Source of the DNA: Diphasiastrum complanatum
Lineage: Eukaryota; Streptophyta; Lycopodiopsida; Lycopodiales; Lycopodiaceae
NCBI GenBank assembly: GCA_029204225.1
Contig: CM055103.1
Span: forward strand, 1,631,720 to 1,691,719
Direction of reading: 5' to 3'
DNA: 60,000 nucleotides
The notes under the pieces: model-generated
Told to the model about the DNA's origin: nothing
The model's database searches: none
What the model saw: the letters and a program-made list of their open reading frames with translations, nothing else
Translations under genes and position numbers: made by a program
Part shown: one piece after another, positions 32,897-43,396 of the stretch
Layout: every line of letters starts with the position of its first letter
How positions within the stretch are numbered: the first letter of the stretch is position 1

Positions 32897-35800
32897 TTAA
32901 CTTGCTAGTTTTACAACACTACTTTGCTCCAACCTAAGAATGATCTCCATCATGATGATAGATCTCTTTTCAAGTGTTCTAATATGTACAATATGAAGTA
33001 CAACATAATTGATATAGATAATAGTGCCCATATAGGATGCTTCACTATTTCTTACATCAATTTTACATAGAATGGTGAACAAGATACATGTAAAAGAACA
33101 TAGAATAACAATGAAAGGATTCCTCCATGTATCCACCTTTGAGTTCTCTGTAAAACAGCAGCAAACAAGTTGTAAGTGAAAGTAACCAACAGGTGTTTGC
33201 ATGCCTCGTCCACATTCCACTATGCCCATAGTGAATGCACCATGTATCTCCATGAATGAACCTCCATCACCACCTTGCCTTTGTAGATCTCCAATCCACG
33301 AAAGCCCTTGAGTGAATGAATGCCAAAATGATGTGTTCTCTGTTCCATTTGAATGAGCAAAACCTGAACTTGAAATACTTGAAGTATCTCCACAAGATTT
33401 GCATATAACGCTTGATCCTACATTGTCAACAATTTGCCAATTTGCCAACACTAGGATGCTAGATCTTGAACTTTGCTCAAAAGTAAACATATTGACCACT
33501 TCCATATCTTTTGAGATTTGAATGAATGCATGTACTTGATCATAAAAACCAGCAATGATAACTATTCCATCTCCAAGATCCAAAAGATGCAAAACTGTGG
33601 AACTAGTTTCATTGAATTTTGACAATTCCAACACATTGACATGACAATGTTCATACATGAGATTAAACAAGTAAGGTAGAGTAAAAGGACACTTCCTTGC
33701 TGCTCCAAGAACCTTACTTGAACCTTCAAGGACCTGTAAAAACAGATCCAAGATGCTTTGCCCATGTGGCTCCCCTTTCATGCTTTTGACTAGCTTCCAA
33801 TTGCTACTTGCCTCTTGGTGTTGATGAAGCAATTCAAGATCAACATCTTGATCTTCCAATAAAACATCAAGGACTTTGCATTTATAAACATCTTCAGATC
33901 TGAACCTCTGAAGATACTCCCTCTCAAACACATGATTAACATCCCACAAGATCTCATCATTGCTTGATTTCAACCTTTCACTATAGTTAGTGAAAACAAT
34001 GTCACCATCATAAACCAAAAGATAGATTTCTACACTTCTATCCAACATGAAGTAGAGTAGATGAAGTTGAGTATCAAACCTAATAAAACCAGCCCATTTG
34101 AGCTCAAACCAAACCTCAACGAGATCTTCCTTGCCTTGAAGAAATTGCCACTTGAGTTGCTCCATGTAAATATCTTCTTCAAGATCACCATTCAAGAAGG
34201 CATTAGTAACATCCATTTGCCACATATCCCAATCATAAAGAGTTGCAAGAGAGATTAGGATTCGAATAGTTACCATCTTTGCCACGGGTGCAAAGGTCTC
34301 ATCATAGTCAATACCATATTCTTGAGCATACCCCTTTGCCACCAACCTTGCCTTGTACTTGTTGATTGATCCATCTTGATTTGTCTTGATTTTGAAGATC
34401 CACTTACAACCAATTGCCTTCTTGTCCTTTGGAAGCTTTACCAACCTCCATGTGTTTCTTTTGATGAGTGCTTGATGCTCATGATCCATGGCTTGGATCC
34501 ATTCCTTCTTTTGAATTGCTTCACCTACACAAGTTGGTTCATCAAAAGAGGTAAGAAAAGCAAAGTTAGAGTTGTCCACCACTTGCTTTCCTTTTTCATC
34601 ATAGGTTAGCCTTGATGGCTTAGCCCTTTGCCTTTGAGTCTTCCTTGAAGTTTGCTTTGGAGTGGCATCTCCATCTTCATCCAAGACATCTTGCACATCA
34701 TGATGATTAGTAGGCACATCAACATCAACATCAACAACATTGGAAACATTCTCTTCATGAAAGATGACATCCCTACTTATGACAACTTTCTTTGTAGAAG
34801 GAATGTACACTTTGTAAGCCTTGCTTACTTCACTATAGCCAACAAACACACCCTTCTTTGATGAAGGATCTTCTTTAGTTTTATCATCAAGTGTGATATT
34901 GACAAAACATGTACATCCAAAGATCCTACAATGCTTGACACTCGGCCTTCTACCATAAAGAACCTCATGAGGAGTTTTACCATCCAAGGAAGCACTTGTC
35001 CATCTATTACATAGATAGTTAGCACATGCTAAAGCTTCCCCCCAAAAAGACTTAGCAAGATTAGCATGTAGTCTCATTGCCTTGGCACATTCACAAAGGG
35101 TTCTATTCTTCCTCTCGGCCACTCCATTCTGTTGTGGAGTCCTAGGACTAGACATCTCCCTCTTAATCCCATGTGCTATACAAAAGTCTTTGAACCTATT
35201 TGAGGTGTATTCCCCTCCATTATCAGATCTTAAGCATTTGATCTTTGTATTGAATTGGTTTTCCATTTCATTCTTGAACTTGACAAATGCAGCAAACACT
35301 TCATCCTTACTTTTAAGAAGATAGATCCAAGTATACCTACTAAAGTCATCAATGAAAGTTGCATACATCTTTGCCCCACCATTGCTAGTTGTACTAGAAG
35401 AATGAATATCAGAATGCACAAGTTGAAAAGCTTCTTTAGATCTAGAAGTAGATCTAGAATAAGCAAGTCTATGAGATTTGGACAAGGCACAATGTTCACA
35501 AACACTATTGTTTGCAACAAGACTTTTAGGGAGACCAAGAACAAGCTCTTTCTTTGCCATTACCTCCAAAGATTTGAAGTTGGGATGGCCCAACCTCTTG
35601 TGCCAAACTTCTTGGTTTGTCAATTGCTCCCTAGCCATACATCCTTCATGATTAGAGATCACACATGCATCAAGCTTGAAAAGTTTACCATGCCTCCTAC
35701 CTTGAGCAATCAAGGATCCACATTTACTTATCAAACATGCATCTCCAATGAACTCCACCTCAAGTCCTTTGTCAATCATTTGACTTACACTAAGCAAATT

Positions 35801-36925
35801 CTTAGTGATTGAAGGAATGTACAAAACATTTTCAAGATTTGCTTTCCTATTTGTTGAAAGGGAAATAGGAATAGTGCCTATGCCTTTGATGTCACATTGA
35901 CCATCATTTGCAGTGTAGATGATGTTACCTTCTCCCTCATAAGACAATAAGGATGTAAAGTATTCTTTATGTCTTGTCATGTGAGATGAGGCTCCACTAT
36001 CAATCCACCAAGGATCATTATCATCTATGTTGGCTAACAAACTTGAAGTCATAACAAGTGATTCACATGTGTTATGTTCTTCCTCATCTATTGTAAGATT
36101 TCCTTGCCTCTCTCCTTGCTCTCTTTTCTTCTTATAACATTCATTTGCAAAATGACCTTTTATCCCACAATAAAAGCACTTGAACTTTGACTTATTGTTC
36201 TTAGTAGAAGAGGAAGAGGAAGAGTGATCATCATGATCAAAGTTACCACCTTTGGACCATTTCCCTTTGCCTTTACCTTTGCCCTTGAATTTGCCTTTTG
36301 TGAAGAAAGCCTCTTCACCTCCACCTTGCAAGGATGCACCATCAAGCTTTGATTGCAACCTATGTTCTTCAGCCAATAAGATTTCTTGCAAGTCAACCAC
36401 ACTTGGCAAGACTCTTTGAATGGCAAAACTTTGCACAAGGTTAGCATGTTCATTTAGCAAACCATTCAACATAACTTGGACTATTTCACCATCTTTTATG
36501 TTCTCATCAATGCATGCTAAATCATCACTTAGGGACTTAACTCTCAAGATAAATGCATGAGCACTTTCACCCTCTCTTTGCCTACTAGAAAATATTTGTC
36601 TCCTTAGGGTCAATACCCTAGATGTGGACTTTGATTCAAAGAGCTTCTTTAAGGCATTCCATGCCTCACTTGCACTTTGACACTTTCCAACTTCCTTGAG
36701 AAGTTCATTTGTAACATTCATTTTAATGATATGAAGAGCCCTTTTGGCCTTCTTATCAAACCTTTGTTGCTCTTGAAGTGTGAGAGGTCTCTCTTCAATT
36801 TCTGCAACTATGTCCATGAGTTCATTCAACTCAAGTAAGGACTCCATCCTCACTTTCCAAGTAGAGTAGTTTGATGAACTCAACCTTTCACTAGACTCTA
36901 GCATGATCCCACCATTGGAAGCCAT
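32897..36925 (-). CDS. Chimeric Ty1/copia polyprotein lacking RT active site and RNase H (1342 aa)
   Basis: Intact frame from ATG 36925. Gag (residues 1-300) has a zinc knuckle CFYCGIKGHFANEC near 249. Protease DSGASSHM near 309. Integrase zinc region WHKRLGHPN near 441 and core (FIDDFSRY near 525, RSDNGGEYTS near 567, QQNGVAERKNRT near 602). RT start: KWIFKIKTNQDGSINKYKAR near 845 and VTNAFLNGDLEEDIYMEQ near 905-922. After this the frame stays open for about 420 residues that do not resemble RT or RNase H. The expected YVDD is absent; the nearest string is VYDGDIVF near 971. A hydrophobic segment (PFIVILCSFTCILFTILC) lies near 1268-1290. The stop touches the polypurine tract. The element must be non-autonomous and need RT in trans. 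Confidence 0.9.
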   Translation of the reverse strand: MASNGGIMLESSERLSSSNYSTWKVRMESLLELNELMDIVAEIEERPLTLQEQQRFDKKAKRALHIIKMNVTNELLKEVGKCQSASEAWNALKKLFESKSTSRVLTLRRQIFSSRQREGESAHAFILRVKSLSDDLACIDENIKDGEIVQVMLNGLLNEHANLVQSFAIQRVLPSVVDLQEILLAEEHRLQSKLDGASLQGGGEEAFFTKGKFKGKGKGKGKWSKGGNFDHDDHSSSSSSTKNNKSKFKCFYCGIKGHFANECYKKKREQGERQGNLTIDEEEHNTCESLVMTSSLLANIDDNDPWWIDSGASSHMTRHKEYFTSLLSYEGEGNIIYTANDGQCDIKGIGTIPISLSTNRKANLENVLYIPSITKNLLSVSQMIDKGLEVEFIGDACLISKCGSLIAQGRRHGKLFKLDACVISNHEGCMAREQLTNQEVWHKRLGHPNFKSLEVMAKKELVLGLPKSLVANNSVCEHCALSKSHRLAYSRSTSRSKEAFQLVHSDIHSSSTTSNGGAKMYATFIDDFSRYTWIYLLKSKDEVFAAFVKFKNEMENQFNTKIKCLRSDNGGEYTSNRFKDFCIAHGIKREMSSPRTPQQNGVAERKNRTLCECAKAMRLHANLAKSFWGEALACANYLCNRWTSASLDGKTPHEVLYGRRPSVKHCRIFGCTCFVNITLDDKTKEDPSSKKGVFVGYSEVSKAYKVYIPSTKKVVISRDVIFHEENVSNVVDVDVDVPTNHHDVQDVLDEDGDATPKQTSRKTQRQRAKPSRLTYDEKGKQVVDNSNFAFLTSFDEPTCVGEAIQKKEWIQAMDHEHQALIKRNTWRLVKLPKDKKAIGCKWIFKIKTNQDGSINKYKARLVAKGYAQEYGIDYDETFAPVAKMVTIRILISLATLYDWDMWQMDVTNAFLNGDLEEDIYMEQLKWQFLQGKEDLVEVWFELKWAGFIRFDTQLHLLYFMLDRSVEIYLLVYDGDIVFTNYSERLKSSNDEILWDVNHVFEREYLQRFRSEDVYKCKVLDVLLEDQDVDLELLHQHQEASSNWKLVKSMKGEPHGQSILDLFLQVLEGSSKVLGAARKCPFTLPYLFNLMYEHCHVNVLELSKFNETSSTVLHLLDLGDGIVIIAGFYDQVHAFIQISKDMEVVNMFTFEQSSRSSILVLANWQIVDNVGSSVICKSCGDTSSISSSGFAHSNGTENTSFWHSFTQGLSWIGDLQRQGGDGGSFMEIHGAFTMGIVECGRGMQTPVGYFHLQLVCCCFTENSKVDTWRNPFIVILCSFTCILFTILCKIDVRNSEASYMGTIIYINYVVLHIVHIRTLEKRSIIMMEIILRLEQSSVVKLAS

Positions 36926-38085
36926 GATTCTAATGTTTCTTCAACTTTTAGGTTCTGTCCTAAAGCACTTAGCACTCACTTTTCTCTCAACAAATGATAG
37001 ATAAAGAGATCTATGAAGATTTAGGACCCTAAAACACTTCTATCTTGAACCTAGATGGTTTCCAAGCATAGAAAGGAAGATTGAAACACATGCAACACTT
37101 TGCACACACTAAGAATGGATTACAAAATCAAACCAACCTGAACACACTCTTGCTTAAGCTCTCAAACTTTCCAGCAAGTGACCAAATCAAGTTATGGTGT
37201 GAAGAGTTACTTGCATTCTTAGAAAATACCCAAAACTAGGATGCCAAGATTACCTAGTAATGAACAAACTTGATCAACATATGATCAACACACTAAGATA
37301 TTGATTCAACCTGTAAAACCACATGTAAACCACACTTCTAAAAGTTTATAAACTCCAGCAAGTGATAAATACAAGATTTAGAGGTGAATGAATGAGCACA
37401 CTTAGTGAATCACAAGACTAGCTTCACTATCTTGTCAAATCTTGGTGTTTAGATGTAGATCTAAGATCACTTCACATGAGAATGTTCCTCAACCTGTTAA
37501 GAACCTGAAAACACACTTGCATAATGGTTAACACCTTCCAGCAAATGCTCCAATCAAATTACATAAGGAGAGTTACTTACATGCTCAACAAAGTACACCA
37601 AAATTTATGCCAAAATTGATGACAATCTTTACAATATGCTCTTCACAATGGAGCTTACAATATGTTCACCCAAAAAAGGGGATCTTTCATCCAAATGGGA
37701 GCTTTGCTCAGCCTTTAGGAGAATTACAACTCACTCAAAAGAGCATTTGTCATCCACTTAAGGAGAAGTTTCATCCACTTAAGGAGAGTGTTCATCCAAG
37801 AATGGAGATTGTCAACAATAGGATTGAAAAGAACATTGTTAGTATTGAATATGCACAAGCCTCACAATCACAAATGATTAGGTGTTATGATCTGATCCAA
37901 AATAGTTTCTTTTCAGCCTCTGATCTTCAATAGACCTGAAATATGCTTTTGATCCACAAGTTCAACTCACAAAACAAAGGTTAGTAAGATTTGATCAACA
38001 AAGCAATGCAAAATCATGCTAGAACTTGATCAAACATCCAAATATCACCAAAAATGGAATACTTACTGTAAATAGAAGCCAACCA
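36926..38085 (-). mobile_element. Untranslated leader of the compound element
   Basis: About 1.16 kb between the primer-binding site and the gag ATG, long for copia. It contains three diverged modules starting with CAACCTG and including CCAGCAA at about 37130-37225, 37310-37380 and 37490-37600. A 108-codon plus-strand frame at 37607-37933 is antisense, repetitive and unlikely to be coding. Confidence 0.7.
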
Positions 38086-38097
38086 GCTCTGATACCA
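38086..38097 (-). promoter_or_regulatory. Primer-binding site (initiator-Met tRNA)
   Basis: On the minus strand TGGTATCAGAGC follows the end of LTR 2 directly. This matches the complement of the plant initiator-Met tRNA 3' end, the usual copia primer. Confidence 0.95.
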
Positions 38098-38751
38098 TGT
38101 GAAAAATACAGATCCTAAGTGGATCTAAACTCCAAGATCATTGGCTTGAATGCTTGCACTCCAAACTACATAAGCTAGGAATTGGCAACACATTCTATGC
38201 TACCTAGAATGCAAAGAACTTGATCAAAAAGCATTTATCACAAATGGAAACTTCCATAAACATCAAGTGCGGCCCAAAATAGCATTATACAGTCCATAAT
38301 ACATCAGCCTACCACTTTTGGAAAGCACCTAAGATCATACACAATAGCTTGAAGACAATACACACAACAATGCTCTCAATGGAGGAAGAAACAATGACAA
38401 TGATCTATTGATCTCAATGAAGCATACAAAAGGTTTCTCCAACCTGTTCTCCACGAATTTCAGCCTAATATAGGTGAGAGAGATGACTCTCTCTCCTCTC
38501 TCTAGAACTTAGGACCCAATTTTAGGACACCAGTAACCTAAAATAGCCAATTTTGGCCTATATGTCCAAATAACATGATTTTAGTGTCATTTAGAAGGTC
38601 CCGAAGTTTGAGACTTCTTCAACATGAAATATATACTAGAATAAAAGTATCTAGGTCTCTTTCACACGTGTGAAAGGTTAGATCCAAAACTATGTACAAA
38701 AATTGCCAATTTAGGCCTCAAACTAGCTAGGAAATGTTGACAATTTTCACA
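38098..38751 (-). mobile_element. LTR 2 of the compound copia element (654 bp)
   Basis: Shared LTR: the 5' LTR of the left internal copy and the 3' LTR of the right copy. No difference from LTR 1 was seen. Contains the same 16-base palindrome at 38660-38675. Confidence 0.97.
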
Positions 38752-38764
38752 CTCCCTCTTCAAC

Positions 38765-41095
38765 TTAACTTGCTAGTTTTACAACACTACTTTGCTCCAA
38801 CCTAAGAATGATCTCCATCATGATGATAGATCTCTTTTCAAGTGTTCTAATATGTACAATATGAAGTACAACATAATTGATATAGATAATAGTGCCCATA
38901 TAGGATGCTTCACTATTTCTTACATCAATTTTACATAGAATGGTGAACAAGATACATGTAAAAGAACATAGAATAACAATGAAAGGATTCCTCCATGTAT
39001 CCACCTTTGAGTTCTCTGTAAAACAGCAGCAAACAAGTTGTAAGTGAAAGTAACCAACAGGTGTTTGCATGCCTCGTCCACATTCCACTATGCCCATAGT
39101 GAATGCACCATGTATCTCCATGAATGAACCTCCATCACCACCTTGCCTTTGTAGATCTCCAATCCACGAAAGCCCTTGAGTGAATGAATGCCAAAATGAT
39201 GTGTTCTCTGTTCCATTTGAATGAGCAAAACCTGAACTTGAAATACTTGAAGTATCTCCACAAGATTTGCATATAACGCTTGATCCTACATTGTCAACAA
39301 TTTGCCAATTTGCCAACACTAGGATGCTAGATCTTGAACTTTGCTCAAAAGTAAACATATTGACCACTTCCATATCTTTTGAGATTTGAATGAATGCATG
39401 TACTTGATCATAAAAACCAGCAATGATAACTATTCCATCTCCAAGATCCAAAAGATGCAAAACTGTGGAACTAGTTTCATTGAATTTTGACAATTCCAAC
39501 ACATTGACATGACAATGTTCATACATGAGATTAAACAAGTAAGGTAGAGTAAAAGGACACTTCCTTGCTGCTCCAAGAACCTTACTTGAACCTTCAAGGA
39601 CCTGTAAAAACAGATCCAAGATGCTTTGCCCATGTGGCTCCCCTTTCATGCTTTTGACTAGCTTCCAATTGCTACTTGCCTCTTGGTGTTGATGAAGCAA
39701 TTCAAGATCAACATCTTGATCTTCCAATAAAACATCAAGGACTTTGCATTTATAAACATCTTCAGATCTGAACCTCTGAAGATACTCCCTCTCAAACACA
39801 TGATTAACATCCCACAAGATCTCATCATTGCTTGATTTCAACCTTTCACTATAGTTAGTGAAAACAATGTCACCATCATAAACCAAAAGATAGATTTCTA
39901 CACTTCTATCCAACATGAAGTAGAGTAGATGAAGTTGAGTATCAAACCTAATAAAACCAGCCCATTTGAGCTCAAACCAAACCTCAACGAGATCTTCCTT
40001 GCCTTGAAGAAATTGCCACTTGAGTTGCTCCATGTAAATATCTTCTTCAAGATCACCATTCAAGAAGGCATTAGTAACATCCATTTGCCACATATCCCAA
40101 TCATAAAGAGTTGCAAGAGAGATTAGGATTCGAATAGTTACCATCTTTTCCACGGGTGCAAAGGTCTCATCATAGTCAATACCATATTCTTGAGCATACC
40201 CCTTTGCCACCAACCTTGCCTTGTACTTGTTGATTGATCCATCTTGATTTGTCTTGATCTTGAAGATCCACTTACAACCAATTGCCTTCTTGTCCTTTGG
40301 AAGCTTTACCAACCTCCATGTGTTGCTTTTGATGAGTGCTTGATGCTCATGATCCATGGCTTGGATCCATTCCTTCTTTTGAATTGCTTCACCTACACAA
40401 GTTGGTTCATCAAAAGAGGTAAGAAAAGCAAAGTTAGAGTTGTCCACCACTTGCTTTCCTTTTTCATCATAGGTTAGCCTTGATGGCTTAGCCCTTTGCC
40501 TTTGAGTCTTCCTTGAAGTTTGCTTTGGAGTGGCATCTCCATCTTCATCCAAGACATCTTGCACATCATGATGATTAGTAGGCACATCAACATCAACATC
40601 AACAACATTGGAAACATTCTCTTCATGAAAGATGACATCCCTACTTATGACAACTTTCTTTGTAGAAGGAATGTACACTTTGTAAGCCTTGCTTACTTCA
40701 CTATAGCCAACAAACACACCCTTCTTTGATGAAGGATCTTCTTTAGTTCTATCATCAAGTGTGATATTGACAAAACATGTACATCCAAAGATCCTACAAT
40801 GCTTGACACTCGGCCTTCTACCATAAAGAACCTCATGAGGAGTTTTACCATCCAAGGAAGCACTTGTCCATCTATTACATAGATAGTTAGCACATGCTAA
40901 AGCTTCCCCCCAAAAAGACTTAGCAAGATTAGCATGTAGTCTCATTGCCTTGGCACATTCACAAAGGGTTCTATTCTTCCTCTCGGCCACTCCATTCTGT
41001 TGTGGAGTCCTAGGACTAGACATCTCCCTCTTAATCCCATGTGCTATACAAAAGTCTTTGAACCTATTTGAGGTGTATTCCCCTCCATTATCAGA
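38765..41095 (-). pseudogene. Second copy of the chimeric polyprotein, 5'-truncated
   Basis: Repeats 32897-35227 with four substitutions that I noticed (near 40150, 40258, 40326 and 40749), three of which change the protein (an Ala to Glu within the RT start, an Arg to Ser, a Lys to Arg). The frame is open to the truncation at about 41093 in the integrase core. Gag, protease, leader and primer-binding site are absent because of a deletion into LTR 3. It carries the same 420-residue non-RT tail, so the chimera predates the duplication. Confidence 0.93.
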
Positions 41096-41206
41096 ATAAA
41101 AGTATCTAGGTCTCTTTCACACGTGTGAAAGGTTAGATCCAAAACTATGTACAAAAATTGCCAATTTAGGCCTCAAACTAGCTAGGAAATGTTGACAATT
41201 TTCACA
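41093..41206 (-). mobile_element. LTR 3, truncated (114 bp)
   Basis: Equals LTR positions 32770-32883. It joins the integrase region at a 3-base overlap (AGA) common to both parents and ends with the authentic LTR terminus TTTTCACA before the right target duplication. Confidence 0.95.
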
Positions 41207-42250
41207 CTTGTCATTTGCACCATTGGTAGATATGTGTCGAAATAATTGACGCCGTACTTTGTGTGTAGCCCTTTGCGACAAGCCTTGCTTTGTAGCATCC
41301 GACAGTGCCATCTGATTTGATTTTTCTTTTGTAGACCCATTTGCAGTCGACGATCTTTTTATCTTTGGGTAGTGGCTCTACTATCCATGCCTCGTTTTGC
41401 CTCATTGATTCGATTTTCTCTGACATTGCTTGCTTCCAGAATTCTCCTTCTGGACTCTGGATAGCTTCTTGATATGTTGTTGGTTCTTTAGTGAAGCTGC
41501 AGTACTCGAACTATGTTTCTTTGCTCCATTGAAGATTGTCAGTGTATCGATCTAGAGGCCTTCTTTGTCTTGTCGACCTTTTGGGTTCGATTCGTCGCTG
41601 CTCGAATGTTTCCTTCGGCTTTCTGCTACTCTGGAGTCTAAGGCTCAATATTTTGATTTGTTGTTTGTCCTTGATCTTCCTCTTGAATCGGCAGTAGTGT
41701 GAAGATCTCATGGCCTTTTTCATTCTTCAATCTAGGGAATGTGGACTCATCGAACTTCACATCTCTACTCGACACGACTTTCTTCGTGGTTGGATTGTAT
41801 AGTCTGTACACTTGTGATCCGTTCGAGTATTCGACCATGATTGTCTGCTCTGATTTTTCATCGAGCTTGTTTTTTTGTTCCTTTTGTATGTGCTTGTATG
41901 CTGCACATTCGAATACATGCACGTATGACAGATCAAGCTTTTTACCTGTCCACATTTCGTATGATGTTTTGTTTTCCAGGTTTGTCGTTGTTGATCTGTT
42001 CTGTAGGTGTACTGCTGCAGCTATTGCCTCAGCTTAAAATTGACTCGGCAATTGAGCTTGTGCCATCATGCATCTAGCTCCTTCCACTAATGTCTTGTTT
42101 CTTCTTCCTTTGGTGACACCATTATATTTGGGTGTGTATGCAGGAGTGAGTTGATGCTCTATTCCACATGTGACTCTGAATACTGGATGTGAATTGATGA
42201 ACACAAGAAGCTCAGTGGAGGACGGATGCTGGAGAAAGAAAAATAACAAT
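41207..42250 (-). pseudogene. Old Ty1/copia element: integrase and RT start, interrupted
   Basis: Starts with the right target duplication CTTGT (41207-41211). On the minus strand it reads, in coding order, the integrase end (TPKYNGVTKGRRNKTLVEGA near 42130), the integrase-RT spacer (YRLYNPTTKKVVSSRDVKF near 41800) and the RT start (WIVEPLPKDKKIVDCKWVYK, GCYKARLVAKGYTQ near 41370-41250). Frame breaks are frequent. It is truncated upstream near 42200. Together with 31255-32229 it forms one element split by the compound insertion. Confidence 0.85.
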
Positions 42251-42995
42251 GAAAATAGGGTTTTTTGTTATGAGTAGCCATTTGAAATCTTAAGGGCCGT
42301 AAAAAAAGAGGCCCGGGGTCTAGGTGCCAGGTTTGTGACCATTTGCGCTCCTAGGGTCCATTTTTTAAACATTTTTTAAGTGTTGTCATCGTTCAAAATT
42401 TGTTCTTTGTACTACCGGGATCCACAACACACGTTTCCAAAACTGCATCTTGCGCTCATGACCCTGAACACAACAAAAGCACTACAACTTTTTCAAAGGA
42501 CCTGGTGCAAGGAATATAACTCGTATGATTTCTGTCAATTTTTTATTGTTTTGACGCTCATTTTTTTGAGATGACTTGGATTGGGACCACTGTTGTTTTG
42601 TTGCATTGAAAAGCAAACCATTCTTGATCAAGTTTTCCCAATTATAGAGCAAAGATTTTAAATTTTGCTCTATATTTTTATTTTTGGAGGTGGCTCTCTT
42701 CTCCAAAGTAAAGGCTTCTAATAATAATGTCCCACCATTTTTAAGTCATTTTTTGTAGGAACGTAGACTTGTACTTTAATATGGAATATTTTAAATATAC
42801 GCAATAATGTGTGCAACTATACAGTGTGCTTCAAATGAGGTTGGTCATCAGAGTTCCAAGTATCAAATTTAAATTCATTTGCATGTTTAGCCATTTCCTA
42901 CAGCTTGTTAAGGTGGTTTATATGTCAGTCCTAGGTTGTACCATGCTTTTAGAGAATTGTTTCTAGTGCTTTGTTGAAGTTTTTCGACATGTATG
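42251..42995. other. Unassigned stretch
   Basis: About 745 AT-rich bases without a credible ORF or a repeat partner in the window. Confidence 0.5.
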
Positions 42996-43396
42996 TGTGA
43001 AAGTACTATACTTTAGGACCATAAATGGATCTACAAAAGATCCACAAGAGTGATTGGATGCTTGCTTAACAATCTATCAAAAAACTAGACACAAAAAGAT
43101 GGTCTAGATTGGCAATTTGACAAACAACAACCATTAACAATCAAAAGCATTGATCAACATTGAAATCCAAGCCCACACATGTGTACTATAGGCTTTAGTA
43201 TGGCCTTCAACCTGAGAAACAAGTAGAAATTGATTTGATTTCATTTGGATCACAAAAACTCAATGTACATAGTGAACTAGCTTGAGATTGCCAATGAGCT
43301 CCAAAAAATTTCTATCTTCTCACTATGAGAGCTTGGAATACATAGCAAATTTGACTTCCTTCTTCAAGTTAGGTGGATTTCCAGCATGGTTTTTCA
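42996..43396 (-). mobile_element. Ty1/copia LTR fragment, same family as 19101-19791
   Basis: Begins TGTGAAAGTACTATAC and follows the 19101 LTR (GGACCATAAATGGATCT, AAAGCATTGATCAA, TTTCTTCTCACTATG-like) for about 400 bases before homology stops near a short duplicated TTTTTCACCTATAT motif. No internal region adjoins it. Confidence 0.75.

Noticed and set aside
35255-35812. 185-codon plus-strand ORF and other plus-strand frames at 34-36 kb and 40 kb
   Set aside because: Shadows of the minus-strand integrase and RT coding sequence.
37607-37933. 108-codon plus-strand ORF in the leader of the compound element
   Set aside because: Antisense to the element, made of short internal repeats (HPLKE units), and with no homology recognised.
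32230-41206. Two independent insertions of the same element side by side
   Set aside because: Only one CTTGT duplication exists, at the outer ends. The middle LTR is shared and has no duplication around it.
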